Shown here one piece after another: positions 50,514 to 61,719 of a stretch of 64,000 nucleotides of DNA (the stretch's first letter is position 1; every line of letters starts with the position of its first letter). This stretch comes from DATFDN01 sp963756545 (GTDB lineage: Bacteria; Pseudomonadota; Alphaproteobacteria; Acetobacterales; Acetobacteraceae), in NCBI GenBank assembly GCA_963756545.1, contig CAVWNY010000008.1, positions 1 through 64,000 of the forward strand. Direction: 5' to 3'. The notes below the pieces were generated by a model that saw nothing but the letters and a program-made list of their open reading frames with translations, had not been told where the DNA came from and ran no database searches. The position numbers and the translations under genes were made by a program.

Positions 50514-51428
50514 ATGGCGCGCATCGGCTTCATCGGCCTCGGCAACATGGGCGCGCCGATGGCCGCCAATCTCGTCAAGGCCGGCCATCAGGTGACCGGC
50601 TTCGACCTCAGCCGGCCGGCACTGGAAGCATTGGCGCAAGCCGGCGGGCAGACCGCCGCCAGCGCCGCCGAGGCGACGCGCGGGGCCGCGTTCGTCATCA
50701 CCATGCTGCCGGCGGGCGAGCACGTGCGCGAGGTCTGGCTCAATCAGGGCGGGTTGATCGAGGCAGTCACCGCCTCGGGTGCCAAGCCGCTGCTGATCGA
50801 CTGCTCGACCATCGACGTGGAAAGCTCCCGCACGGTGGAGGCGCAAGCGCGCGCGGCGGGGCTGGAGATGCTGGACGCTCCGGTCTCCGGCGGCACGGCC
50901 GGCGCGGCCGGGGCGACGCTGACCTTCATGGTGGGCGGCGCCGAGGCGGCGTTCGCGCGCGGCGAGGCGGTGCTGAAGGCGATGGGCCGCACCATCGTTC
51001 ATGTCGGCGGGCCGGGCACCGGGCAGGCGGCCAAGATCTGCAACAACATGATGCTCGCCATCAACATGGCGGGCGTCTCCGAGGCGTTCCTGCTGGGCCG
51101 GAAGCTGGGCGTGGACTGGGACAAGCTGTTCGCGATCATTGCCACTTCGTCCGGCCAGTCCTGGGCGCTGACCACTTACTGCCCGGCGCCCGGCTGCGTG
51201 CCGGCGGCGCCGTCGAACCGCGACTACGCGCCGGGATTCGCGATCGAGCTGATGGTGAAGGATGTGGGGCTGGCACAGGCGGCGGCCCAGGCGACAAGCT
51301 CGCCCACGCCGCTCGGGGCGCACGCCCTCGCGCTCTATCGCGAGGCCATGGCCGCGGGGAACGAGTCGAAGGATTTCTCGGTGATATTTCGTTGGCTGCA
51401 AGGCAAGGGCCGCAACGACGTGACATAA
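50514..51428 (+). CDS. NAD(P)-dependent 3-hydroxyisobutyrate-dehydrogenase-like enzyme
   Basis: A 304-residue beta-hydroxyacid dehydrogenase. Nucleotide motif is GFIGLGNMGAPMAANL (GLGNMG 8-13), substrate motif DAPVSGGTAGAAGATLTFMV, and the catalytic lysine in GTGQAAKICNNMMLA. True MmsB, tartronate semialdehyde reductase and related enzymes share these marks, so the substrate is not fixed. It starts two bases after the DUF3237 stop and precedes the acyl-CoA ligase by 13 bases. Confidence 0.93.
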   Translation: MARIGFIGLGNMGAPMAANLVKAGHQVTGFDLSRPALEALAQAGGQTAASAAEATRGAAFVITMLPAGEHVREVWLNQGGLIEAVTASGAKPLLIDCSTIDVESSRTVEAQARAAGLEMLDAPVSGGTAGAAGATLTFMVGGAEAAFARGEAVLKAMGRTIVHVGGPGTGQAAKICNNMMLAINMAGVSEAFLLGRKLGVDWDKLFAIIATSSGQSWALTTYCPAPGCVPAAPSNRDYAPGFAIELMVKDVGLAQAAAQATSSPTPLGAHALALYREAMAAGNESKDFSVIFRWLQGKGRNDVT

Positions 51429-51441
51429 CGGGAGGTGATCC

Positions 51442-53136
51442 ATGACGGCCGAGGCGTTCAAGGTGGCGCGCGATTTGCTGCTTGCGCGTCGCACCGACCA
51501 CGAGACCGCGTATCGAGACTTCCGCTGGCCGGCGCTGGATCGGTTCAATTGGGCGCTCGACTGGTTTGACGCCGAGTTGGCGCGCGGCGAAAGCGCGCAC
51601 CGTCCCGCATTGAAGATTGTTGGCGACGGCGCCGCCGAACGGACCTTTGCCGAACTCTCGGAACGCTCCAGCCGCGTTGCCAACGGATTGCGGTCGCTCG
51701 GGGTGAAACGCGGCGACCGCATCCTGCTGATGCTCGGCAACTTCGTGCCGCTGTGGGAAACGATGCTGGCGGCGATGAAGCTGGGAGCGGTCGTGATCCC
51801 CGCCAGCACGTTGCTCACGAAGGCCGACCTGCTCGACCGGTTCCAGCGTGGACGCGTGCGCCACGTGCTCGCCGGCGTTGCGGAGGCGGCAAAGTTCGAG
51901 GGCATCGGCCAGGGCCTGACGTTGATCTGCTCGGGCGATGTGCCGGGCTGGCACCGCTACGATGCGCTGCTGGATGCGCCGGCCGCGTTCGAGGCCGACG
52001 GCGAAACCCGCGCGACCGATCCGCTGCTGCTCTACTTCACCTCGGGCACCACGGCCAAGCCCAAGCTCGTCCAGCACAGCCAAGAAAGCTACCCGGTCGG
52101 GCATCTGACGACGATGTACGTGCTCGGCTTGCGGCCGGGTGACATGCATCTGAACATCTCCTCGCCGGGTTGGGCGAAGCACGCCTATTCCTGCGTCTTC
52201 GCGCCGTGGGACGCCGGCGCCTGCGTGTTCATCCTCAACCAGCCGCGCTTCCATGCGCGCGGGATGCTGGAGGCGATCGCGGCCAACGCCGTCACCACCA
52301 TCTGCGCGCCGCCTACCGTGTGGCGGATGTTCGTGCAGGAGGACATCGCCGCCATCCGAACCAGCTTGCGCGAGGTCTGCTCGGCCGGGGAGCCGCTGAA
52401 CCCCGAGGTGATCGAGCAGGTGCGCGCCGCCTGGAGCTTGACCGTGCGGGACTTCTACGGGCAGACGGAAACTACCACGCAGATCGGCAATTCGCCCGGT
52501 CTGGCGGTGCGGCTCGGCTCTATGGGGAAGGCCATGCCGGGATACCGCATCCGTCTGCTGGACGTGGACGGGAAGGACGGGGACGACGGCGAGATCTGCA
52601 TCGCGCTCGACCCGAAGCCCACCGGCCTGATGGTTGGCTACCAGCGCGACGATGGCGGCATCGCCCCGATGACCGAGGGCGTGTACCGCACGGGCGACGT
52701 CGCTTCGCGCGATGCGGACGGATACTATACCTATGTCGGCCGTGCCGACGATGTATTCAAAGCCGCCGACTATCGCATCAGCCCGTTCGAACTGGAGAGC
52801 ATCCTGATCGAGCATGAAGCGGTCGCCGAGGCGGCGGTGGTGCCGGCGCCCGATCCGGTGCGCACTGCGGTGCCGAAGGCGTATGTCACGCTCGCGCAAG
52901 GCTGGGCTTCCGACCGGAAGACGGCGCTCGCGATCTTTCGCCACGTACGGACAGCAGCCGCGCCCTACAAGCGGGTGCGGCGCATCGAGTTCGCCGATCT
53001 CCCCAAGACGATCTCCGGCAAGATCCGGCGCGTGGAGCTGCGCGGCGCCGAGGCAAGACGCGCGGCCACGGGCGAGCGGAGCGGGGGCGAGTTCCGGGAG
53101 GAGGATTTTCCCGAGTTGCGCGAGGAGCGGCGATGA
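51442..53136 (+). CDS. AMP-dependent acyl-CoA synthetase
   Basis: A 564-residue ANL-superfamily ligase that activates a carboxylic acid with ATP and CoA. The P-loop is LYFTSGTTAKPKLVQHSQ; the A5-type motif is VRDFYGQTETTTQIGN; the A8 hinge is GRADDVFKAADYRISP; and the C-terminal catalytic lysine lies in LPKTISGKIRRVELR. N-terminal residues resemble acetyl/propionyl-type and medium-chain ligases (FNWALDWFDAELARGESAHR). A clear ribosome site (GGGAGGTGAT) precedes ATG 51442. It overlaps the DUF1028 start as ATGA. The acid is probably brought in by the Liv-type importer downstream. Confidence 0.93.
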   Translation: MTAEAFKVARDLLLARRTDHETAYRDFRWPALDRFNWALDWFDAELARGESAHRPALKIVGDGAAERTFAELSERSSRVANGLRSLGVKRGDRILLMLGNFVPLWETMLAAMKLGAVVIPASTLLTKADLLDRFQRGRVRHVLAGVAEAAKFEGIGQGLTLICSGDVPGWHRYDALLDAPAAFEADGETRATDPLLLYFTSGTTAKPKLVQHSQESYPVGHLTTMYVLGLRPGDMHLNISSPGWAKHAYSCVFAPWDAGACVFILNQPRFHARGMLEAIAANAVTTICAPPTVWRMFVQEDIAAIRTSLREVCSAGEPLNPEVIEQVRAAWSLTVRDFYGQTETTTQIGNSPGLAVRLGSMGKAMPGYRIRLLDVDGKDGDDGEICIALDPKPTGLMVGYQRDDGGIAPMTEGVYRTGDVASRDADGYYTYVGRADDVFKAADYRISPFELESILIEHEAVAEAAVVPAPDPVRTAVPKAYVTLAQGWASDRKTALAIFRHVRTAAAPYKRVRRIEFADLPKTISGKIRRVELRGAEARRAATGERSGGEFREEDFPELREERR

Positions 53137-53792
53137 CCTGGTCCATCACCGCCCACGACCCCGCCACCGGTGCTTTCGCGGTCGCGGTGGCGACGCTCGC
53201 CTTCGCGGTCGGCGCCTCCTGCCCTTTCGTGCGCGCCGGCGTCGGCGCGGTCTCGACCCAGTCCGTGACCAACCGCTATCTCGGCCCGGCCGTGCTCGAC
53301 GGGCTGGCGCGCGGGCTTGCCCCCGGCGGGGCGATCGAGGGCGCGCTCGCCGGTGACGAGGGGCGCGGCATCCGCCAAGTCCATGCCGTGGATCGGAACG
53401 GACGGACCGCCGCCTGGACCGGCCGGAACTGCGTGATGTGGTGCGGCGGCGTGGCCGATGGGCATGTCAGCGTCGCCGGCAACATGCTGGCCAACGAGCG
53501 CGTGGTCGCAGCGACGCTGGAAGCGTATCAGGCCGGAGCCGGGCTGGAAATGCCGGAGCGCCTGATGGCCGCGATGGAGGCGGGCGAGGCGGCGGGCGGG
53601 GACCGGCGCGGGCGGCAGTCGGCGGCGATGGTATCGGTTACGACGGAGGATTTCCCTGACCTCGACCTGCGGGTGGACGATCACGCCGCGCCGCTCCCGG
53701 AATTGCGCCGCCTGCTGGAGATCTCGGCGTCGCGCGCGGGCGCCGGGACGGGCACCCTCGCGGGCCAATCCCTCGGGGTTCACCGACCTTGA
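53133..53792 (+). CDS. DUF1028 family protein, C-terminus altered by a likely one-base frameshift
   Basis: An N-terminal-nucleophile-fold-like DUF1028 protein, usually linked to peptide or amide degradation. It starts TWSITAHDPATGAFAVAVAT and has VGAVSTQSVTNRYLGPAVLD and GHVSVAGNMLANERVVAATL. As written it has 219 residues and ends abnormally (SASRAGAGTGTLAGQSLGVH). Removing one C of ATCTCGGCG at about 53725 gives ...LLEIWRRARAPGR... followed by PSGFTDLDAIEAGWASAGLD, ending at a TGA at 53847, which is a normal family C-terminus. The break removes only the tail, so the fold may survive. It is coupled to the ligase gene upstream. Confidence 0.88.
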   Translation: MTWSITAHDPATGAFAVAVATLAFAVGASCPFVRAGVGAVSTQSVTNRYLGPAVLDGLARGLAPGGAIEGALAGDEGRGIRQVHAVDRNGRTAAWTGRNCVMWCGGVADGHVSVAGNMLANERVVAATLEAYQAGAGLEMPERLMAAMEAGEAAGGDRRGRQSAAMVSVTTEDFPDLDLRVDDHAAPLPELRRLLEISASRAGAGTGTLAGQSLGVHRP

Positions 53793-53925
53793 CGCCATCG
53801 AGGCGGGGTGGGCCTCGGCCGGGCTCGATATCCGGTTTCGGCGCTGAGGGGCTTCCCGCGGGCGCGCGTTCGTGAGATGCATCCACCGTAGCGCACGGCA
53901 CCGCCTGGGAATTCGCCTGACCTCC

Positions 53926-53940
53926 TGGCACGCGGCTTGC
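53926..53940 (+). promoter_or_regulatory. Sigma-54-type (-24/-12) promoter before the first LivK gene
   Basis: TGGCACGCGGCTTGC matches the RpoN consensus TGGCACG-N4-TTGC, with exactly ten bases between the invariant GG and GC. The GC lies 46 bases before the start codon. A second such element stands before the second LivK copy. Confidence 0.7.
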
Positions 53941-53985
53941 GCATCGGCTTTCTAGAAATGAACCATAAGGAAGAGGTATCCAGGG

Positions 53986-55449
53986 ATGATTACACGTCGG
54001 GCAGCCGCCCAGCTCATTGCCTCCGTCACCGCCACCGCGGCGCTGGGAAGTGCCGGGGTGGCGCGGGCCGCCGCGGGCTCCAAGATTCTGAAGGTCGGCG
54101 TCGACCTCTCGCTCACGGGCGCGGACGCGCACAGCGCCAAGCTGATGCTGCAGGGCGCGCAGCTCGCCTTCCAGGATGCGAATGCGTCCAACGCGGTGCC
54201 CGGCTACACGTTCGAAGTCGTGGCGTATGACGACGCGACCGCCACGGCGGGCCAGTACGACCCGGTGCAGGCGGCCACGAACGCCCGCAAGATGGTGTCC
54301 GACAAGCAAGTGGTCGCGGCGATCGGTCCGCAGATGTCGGGTTCGGGAAAGGCGATGGCGCCGATCCTGAGCCAGGGCGACCTGGCGATCATCACGCCGT
54401 CGTCCACCAACCCCGACATCTCCGACCCGAAATTCGCCCAGCAATACCGCCCGGCGGGCAAGCCGATCTACTTCCGAACCGTGACGACCGACGCCTTCCA
54501 GGGTCCGAACATGGCCAACTTCATGGCCAAGGACCTGCATGTGAAATCCATCTACATCCTCGACGACAGCGGCGCCTACGGCGTCGGAATGGCGGATGCG
54601 TTCGAGGCGCAGGCGAAGAAAGACGGCATGAAGGTGCTGGGCCGCGACCGGCTCGACCCCAAGGCCGCCGACTACACCTCGGTCCTGACCAAGATCAAGC
54701 AGCTCAATCCGGACGCGGTCTATTACGGCGGCGTGCTCCAAGCCGGAGTGAAGCTTGCCAAACAATCGTACGACATCATCCCGCACGTCATCAAGGCGGG
54801 CGGCGACGGGATGCTTGGGCCGGAGCTTCTCACCGGCGCGGGCTTCCCGGCGGCCGAGGGCTGGTATGCCACGAACGCCTCGCCGCACATGACCGACGAC
54901 AGCAAGGCGCAGCAATTCGTGCAACGCTACAGGGCGAAGTTCGGCGAAGCCCCGGACGACTATTCCATCACGTCCTATGACGCGGGGCTCGTCATCATCG
55001 ATGCGGTGAAGCGCGTCGTGGCCGCCAAGGAGCCGGTCAATCACAGCACGGTACGCGACGCGATCCAAACCGCCGATGTACCGACGATCCAGGGCGCGGT
55101 GGCATTCGATCAGAACGGCGACGTGAAGGACCGGACGGTCAGCGTGTTCCAGGTCCGGAAGGACACGTCGAAGCCGCTGGACGACATCTCGGCTCAGGTA
55201 CCATTACATCGGCGTGGCGCCGCAAGCCTGACCGCGCCAGGATCATGGCCACCTTCGGCCCCTGGCTGCGGCATCCCGTCAACGGGCTCGGCCGGGGGCG
55301 GTCGGTGCGCTCCCGGCGCGGGGGCTTTTCGTGGCTGCGGGTTCGTGACATGGATTGCCGGTCGCGCGGGGCACCGTGCGCGGAATTGCGTGGCTGCTGG
55401 CACGGGGTTTGCCGTGCTGAAGCGTAACGTTGACAGGGGGCACGAATGA
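53986..55449 (+). CDS. Liv-type branched-chain/aromatic substrate-binding protein, copy 1 (frameshifted tail)
   Basis: A periplasmic binding protein (peripla_BP_6, LivK-like). The twin-arginine leader is MITRRAAAQLIASVTATAAL. Core: KILKVGVDLSLTGADAHSAK, SDKQVVAAIGPQMSGSGKAM, ITPSSTNPDISDPKF. It is near-identical over most of its length to copy 2 downstream. At 55197 homology leaves the frame after KPLDDISAQ: copy 2 reads FHYIGSAPQA, while this frame runs on to 55449 with about 70 unrelated residues. Removing one G of CAGGTACC gives YHYIGVAPQA and a stop at 55231 (414 residues). The binding core should be intact either way. It carries its own sigma-54 promoter. Confidence 0.9.
   Translation: MITRRAAAQLIASVTATAALGSAGVARAAAGSKILKVGVDLSLTGADAHSAKLMLQGAQLAFQDANASNAVPGYTFEVVAYDDATATAGQYDPVQAATNARKMVSDKQVVAAIGPQMSGSGKAMAPILSQGDLAIITPSSTNPDISDPKFAQQYRPAGKPIYFRTVTTDAFQGPNMANFMAKDLHVKSIYILDDSGAYGVGMADAFEAQAKKDGMKVLGRDRLDPKAADYTSVLTKIKQLNPDAVYYGGVLQAGVKLAKQSYDIIPHVIKAGGDGMLGPELLTGAGFPAAEGWYATNASPHMTDDSKAQQFVQRYRAKFGEAPDDYSITSYDAGLVIIDAVKRVVAAKEPVNHSTVRDAIQTADVPTIQGAVAFDQNGDVKDRTVSVFQVRKDTSKPLDDISAQVPLHRRGAASLTAPGSWPPSAPGCGIPSTGSAGGGRCAPGAGAFRGCGFVTWIAGRAGHRARNCVAAGTGFAVLKRNVDRGHE
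55398..55412 (+). promoter_or_regulatory. Sigma-54-type (-24/-12) promoter before the second LivK gene
   Basis: TGGCACGGGGTTTGC again matches TGGCACG-N4-TTGC with ten bases between GG and GC, 34 bases before the start codon. The element is repeated with the gene it precedes, suggesting the promoter and gene were duplicated together. Confidence 0.7.
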
Positions 55450-56681
55450 TCACACGCCGGGCAGCCGCCCAACTTTTCGCGGCCGCCGCCGCCACGACGG
55501 CCTTGGGCGCCGGGACAGCCCAGGCGGCCTCCAAGGTCCTGAAGATCGGCCTCAACCTTCCCTTGACCGGCGCGGACGCGCACAGCGCCAAGCTGATCCA
55601 GCAAGGGGCGGAACTCGCTTTCGATCAGGCCAACAAGGAGAACGCGGTCCCCGGCTACACGTTCGACGTCGTGTCCTATAATGGCGCCACCTCGACGGCC
55701 GGGCAGTACGACCCGGTGCAGGCGGCCACGAACGCGCGCGCCATGGTCTCGGACAAGCAGGTCATCGCGGCGATCGGACCGCAGATGTCGGGGTCCGGCA
55801 AGGCGATGGCGCCGATCCTCAGCGAGGGCGATCTGGCGACCATCACGCCGTCCTCGACCAACCCCGACATCACCAACCCGAAATTCGCCGACCAGTACCG
55901 CCCGGCGGGCAAGCCGATCTACTTCCGCACGGTGACGACCGACGCCTACCAGGGCCCGAACATGGCCAACTTCATGGCCGACAAGCTGCATGTGAAGACG
56001 GTGTACATCCTCGACGACAGCGGCGCCTATGGCGTCGGCATGGCGGATGCGTTCGAGGCGCAGGCGAAGAAGGATGGCATCAAGGTGCTGGGCCGCGACC
56101 GGCTCGACCCGAAGGCGGCCGACTACACCGCGGTGCTGACCAAGATCAAGCAGCTCAACCCGGACGCGATCTATTACGGCGGTGTGAGCCAGGCCGGCGT
56201 GAAGCTCGCCAAGCAGTCCTACGACATCATTCCGAAGGTGATCAAGGCGGGCGGCGACGGCATGGATACCCCGGAGCTGCTGACCGGGGCGGGCTTCCCG
56301 GCGGCCGAGGGCTGGTACGTGACGACCGCATCGCCGCATATGACCGACAACTCCAAGGCGGCGAAGTTCGTGGAGGCATACAGGGCGAAGTTCGGCGAAG
56401 CGCCGGGCGACTACGCCATCACCGCGTACGACGCGGGCCTCGTCATCATAGCTGCGGTCAAGAACGTGATAGCCGAGCACAAGCCGGTCGATCACAGCAC
56501 CGTGCGCGACGCCATCCAGGCCGCGAATGTGCCGACCATCCAGGGCATCGTGTCATTCGATCAGAACGGGGACGTGAAGGACCGCACGGTCAGCGTATTC
56601 CAGGTCAAGAAAGACACCTCGAAGCCTCTCGACGATGTCGAGGCGCAATTCCACTACATCGGCTCGGCGCCGCAGGCCTGA
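55446..56681 (+). CDS. Liv-type branched-chain/aromatic substrate-binding protein, copy 2
   Basis: A 411-residue intact LivK-like binding protein, Tat leader MITRRAAAQLFAAAAATTAL. It has the same core as copy 1: LKIGLNLPLTGADAHSAKLI, DKQVIAAIGPQMSGSGKAMA, TVYILDDSGAYGVGMADAFE, and the normal end LDDVEAQFHYIGSAPQA. Differences from copy 1 are scattered and mostly conservative, so the two could differ in ligand range. It is followed by livH eight bases later, making it the paired receptor for the importer. Confidence 0.95.
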   Translation: MITRRAAAQLFAAAAATTALGAGTAQAASKVLKIGLNLPLTGADAHSAKLIQQGAELAFDQANKENAVPGYTFDVVSYNGATSTAGQYDPVQAATNARAMVSDKQVIAAIGPQMSGSGKAMAPILSEGDLATITPSSTNPDITNPKFADQYRPAGKPIYFRTVTTDAYQGPNMANFMADKLHVKTVYILDDSGAYGVGMADAFEAQAKKDGIKVLGRDRLDPKAADYTAVLTKIKQLNPDAIYYGGVSQAGVKLAKQSYDIIPKVIKAGGDGMDTPELLTGAGFPAAEGWYVTTASPHMTDNSKAAKFVEAYRAKFGEAPGDYAITAYDAGLVIIAAVKNVIAEHKPVDHSTVRDAIQAANVPTIQGIVSFDQNGDVKDRTVSVFQVKKDTSKPLDDVEAQFHYIGSAPQA

Positions 56682-56688
56682 GACCCAG

Positions 56689-57618
56689 ATGACCGCCTAC
56701 GATCTGTGGCTACAGCAGGCGATCAACGGTCTCAGCCTGGGAGCCATGTACGCGCTCCTGGCGCTAGGCTTCACGCTTGTCTATGGCATCCTCGAGCTCA
56801 TCAACTTCGCCCACTTCAACATTTTCATGATCGGCTCGTTTGTCGCGATGTGGGTGTTGCAGTCGTTCGGGCTATCCGGTCAGAGCGTGGTGCTGACCGG
56901 ACTGCCCCTCGCCGGCGTCCTGCTGGCGGCGCTCGTGGTCACCATGGTGTTCACGGGTGGGCTCGGGGCGGCGATCGAGCGATTCTCCTTGCGCCCGCTC
57001 CGTGGCATCACCGGGCCCGCCGCGATGATCACCACGATCGGCATCTCCTATATCCTGTTCAACATTGTCGTGCTCACCGTGGGCGCGGATTCGAAGAACT
57101 TCCCGAACCCGCTGCCGCCGATGCACTGGCACCTCGGCGGCGCGGTGCTGGAACTGCGGCAGGTTCTGATCTGGGGCGTCTCGATCGTGCTGATGGGCGG
57201 CCTGTGGGTCTTCGTGCAGAAGTCGCGCCTCGGCAAGGCAATGCGCGCGACCGCCCAGGACCCGGAGGCGGCGCGGATGATGGGCGTGGAGGTGGACAAG
57301 GTTATTCTCACCGCGTTCTTCGTCGGCTCGGCGCTGGCCGGCGCCGGCGGCATGATCTTCGGCCTCTACTACAACTTTACCAGCTTCATCATCGGCTTCA
57401 CCGCCGGGCTGCGCGCGTTCACGGCCGCCGTGCTGGGCGGGATCGGCAACGTGCCCGGGGCGATGGTGGGCGGCGTGCTGATCGGGTTGATCGAGGCGTT
57501 CGGCGGCCAGTTGATCGGCGCCTCCTGGGCGGACGTGATCATCTTCTCGATCCTGGTGCTGGTGCTCGTGCTCAAGCCCAGCGGCCTGTTCGGCCGCCTC
57601 GCCCCGACCAAATCGTGA
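56689..57618 (+). CDS. livH: Liv-type ABC transporter permease LivH
   Basis: A 309-residue inner-membrane permease of the branched-chain-amino-acid type. Helices and marks include LSLGAMYALLALGFTLVYGI, ELINFAHFNIFMIGSF and the coupling segment SRLGKAMRATAQDPEAARMM, then FTAAVLGGIGNVPGAMVGGV. ATG 56689 with a modest upstream site; the frame is open earlier but inside copy 2 of livK. It precedes the livM-livG fusion by ten bases. Confidence 0.94.
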   Translation: MTAYDLWLQQAINGLSLGAMYALLALGFTLVYGILELINFAHFNIFMIGSFVAMWVLQSFGLSGQSVVLTGLPLAGVLLAALVVTMVFTGGLGAAIERFSLRPLRGITGPAAMITTIGISYILFNIVVLTVGADSKNFPNPLPPMHWHLGGAVLELRQVLIWGVSIVLMGGLWVFVQKSRLGKAMRATAQDPEAARMMGVEVDKVILTAFFVGSALAGAGGMIFGLYYNFTSFIIGFTAGLRAFTAAVLGGIGNVPGAMVGGVLIGLIEAFGGQLIGASWADVIIFSILVLVLVLKPSGLFGRLAPTKS

Positions 57619-57628
57619 GGACGCCACG

Positions 57629-60382
<2,754 letters not shown>

Positions 60383-60383
<1 letters not shown>

Positions 60384-60420
60384 GGGCGCGCCGCATGGGA
60401 GCGCCCTGGGCCTTAAGGCC
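60383..60420 (+). terminator. Hairpin region after livF
   Basis: AGGGCGC and GCGCCCT pair across 11 bases just after the livF stop, followed by the 12-base palindrome GGCCTTAAGGCC (60409-60420). There is no T-run. It could terminate the Liv operon in a Rho-assisted manner. The remaining spacer to 60548 has no gene. Confidence 0.4.
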
Positions 60421-60548
60421 ACCGTTTCGCTCGACCGCAGTTCGGGCTTCGGCGCTTGCGGAATTTCAGACCTCCTCGCCCGAAGCTGATTGTCGGGCGA
60501 CGAGAAGGGCTTTGGTGCCGTAAGTTTGCTGTGAGCCGGACCGAGCAG

Positions 60549-60863
60549 TCAGAGCCAGTGGAAGCCGTGCGCCATGACCCCGAGCAGGCCGCCGAAACCG
60601 GCCAGCATGATCCCGAGAAGCCACCGAAAATCGGCGCGTTGCTCGCTCCGGAGCCGATCCAGGGCGTCCCAATGGCGATCCATCATCGCGCGCTGACCGT
60701 CAAACCCGGCACGGACCTCCGCGCCCGCCAAGTCGATGCGCCGCTCCAGCCGCTCCAGCGTGGTGCTGGTGGTGCGGGCGATCTGCTCCAAGACGGCCAC
60801 GCGGGATTCCATCTCGGAAGGATAAGGGCGCGGCGCGGGCGGTTCAACCGGGGTATCCGGCAT
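60549..60863 (-). CDS. Small coiled-coil protein with C-terminal membrane helix
   Basis: A 104-residue protein. The N-terminus is Pro-rich (MPDTPVEPPAPRPYPSEMES); a heptad-like helical stretch follows (ESRVAVLEQIARTTSTTLER, continuing RLERRIDLAGAEVRAGFDGQ), then a basic WRLRSEQ-type loop and one membrane helix (FRWLLGIMLAGFGGLLGVMA) at the end. This is the layout of small hemolysin-XhlA-like or DUF1640-like tail-anchored proteins, but no family match can be claimed. ATG 60863 has GGAG upstream. It lies 52 bases downstream of the SsuC-type permease in the same direction. Confidence 0.75.
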   Translation of the reverse strand: MPDTPVEPPAPRPYPSEMESRVAVLEQIARTTSTTLERLERRIDLAGAEVRAGFDGQRAMMDRHWDALDRLRSEQRADFRWLLGIMLAGFGGLLGVMAHGFHWL

Positions 60864-60915
60864 GGACAGCTCCATCGGGAAAACCCCATCCTGCCGGCGC
60901 CGGATGAACGGAGCC

Positions 60916-61719
60916 TTACCGCCACCCCAGCAACGCGCGTTCCACCCGCGAGATCACCCACGACACCGCGAGCCCCAGCAGCGACAGCACGACGATGCCG
61001 GCCAGCAGCCCGTCCATGTCGTAGAGATTGCCCTCCGCCAGCACGAACGCGCCGATGCCGCGCTGCGCGCCGATCATCTCGGCGGCGACCAGCAGCACGA
61101 TCGCGATCGCGGCGGTGATGCGCATGTTGCTCAGGATCGCGGGAAGCGCGCCGGGCAGCACGATCTTGGCGATGATCGCTGCGCGCGACAGCCCGAAGCT
61201 TTGCCCCATGCGGATCAAGTTGCGCGAGAGATTGTCCACCGCGCCGGCTGTGCCGATGACCGTCGGGAAGAAGACGCCGAAGGCGATGGTGGCGATCTTC
61301 GACCCCTCGCCGATCCCGAACCAGATGATGAACAACGGCACGAGCGCGATCTTCGGAATCGGGAACAGCGCCGAGACCACCGCCATGCCGGGCGAGCGAA
61401 GCAGGGTGGACAGCCCCACGCCGAGGCCGAGCGCGATCCCGCCCAGCGTGCCCCCCGTCCATCCCACGGCCAGCCGCAGCAGCGAGACGTCGAGATTGCT
61501 CCACAGTTCGCCACTGATTGCAAGCGAAGCCAATGCGCGCGCGATCCCCGCGGGCGAGGGCAGGAACAGCGCGGGGATCAGCCCGAGCGCGCTGCCGGCC
61601 TGCCAGAGCGCGACCAGGGCAAGCAAGGTCGCGATCGCCGCCAGGGGGCGGTCGCGCGGGGCGAACCCGGCGCCGCGGAAGCCGACGGTGCCCGCGCCGC
61701 GCAAATCAGTCTGTCGCAT
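60916..61719 (-). CDS. ABC transporter permease (SsuC/TauC type)
   Basis: A 267-residue inner-membrane permease of the nitrate/sulfonate/taurine type. Helices include LAAIATLLALVALWQAGSAL; the EAA-type coupling loop is NLIRMGQSFGLSRAAIIAKI with VLPGALPAILSNMR. FPIPKIALVPLFIIWFGIGE is the family signature. It overlaps the ATPase gene by 14 bases. No sulfonate mono-oxygenase gene (ssuD) is nearby, so aliphatic sulfonate is only one candidate ligand. Confidence 0.93.
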   Translation of the reverse strand: MRQTDLRGAGTVGFRGAGFAPRDRPLAAIATLLALVALWQAGSALGLIPALFLPSPAGIARALASLAISGELWSNLDVSLLRLAVGWTGGTLGGIALGLGVGLSTLLRSPGMAVVSALFPIPKIALVPLFIIWFGIGEGSKIATIAFGVFFPTVIGTAGAVDNLSRNLIRMGQSFGLSRAAIIAKIVLPGALPAILSNMRITAAIAIVLLVAAEMIGAQRGIGAFVLAEGNLYDMDGLLAGIVVLSLLGLAVSWVISRVERALLGWR

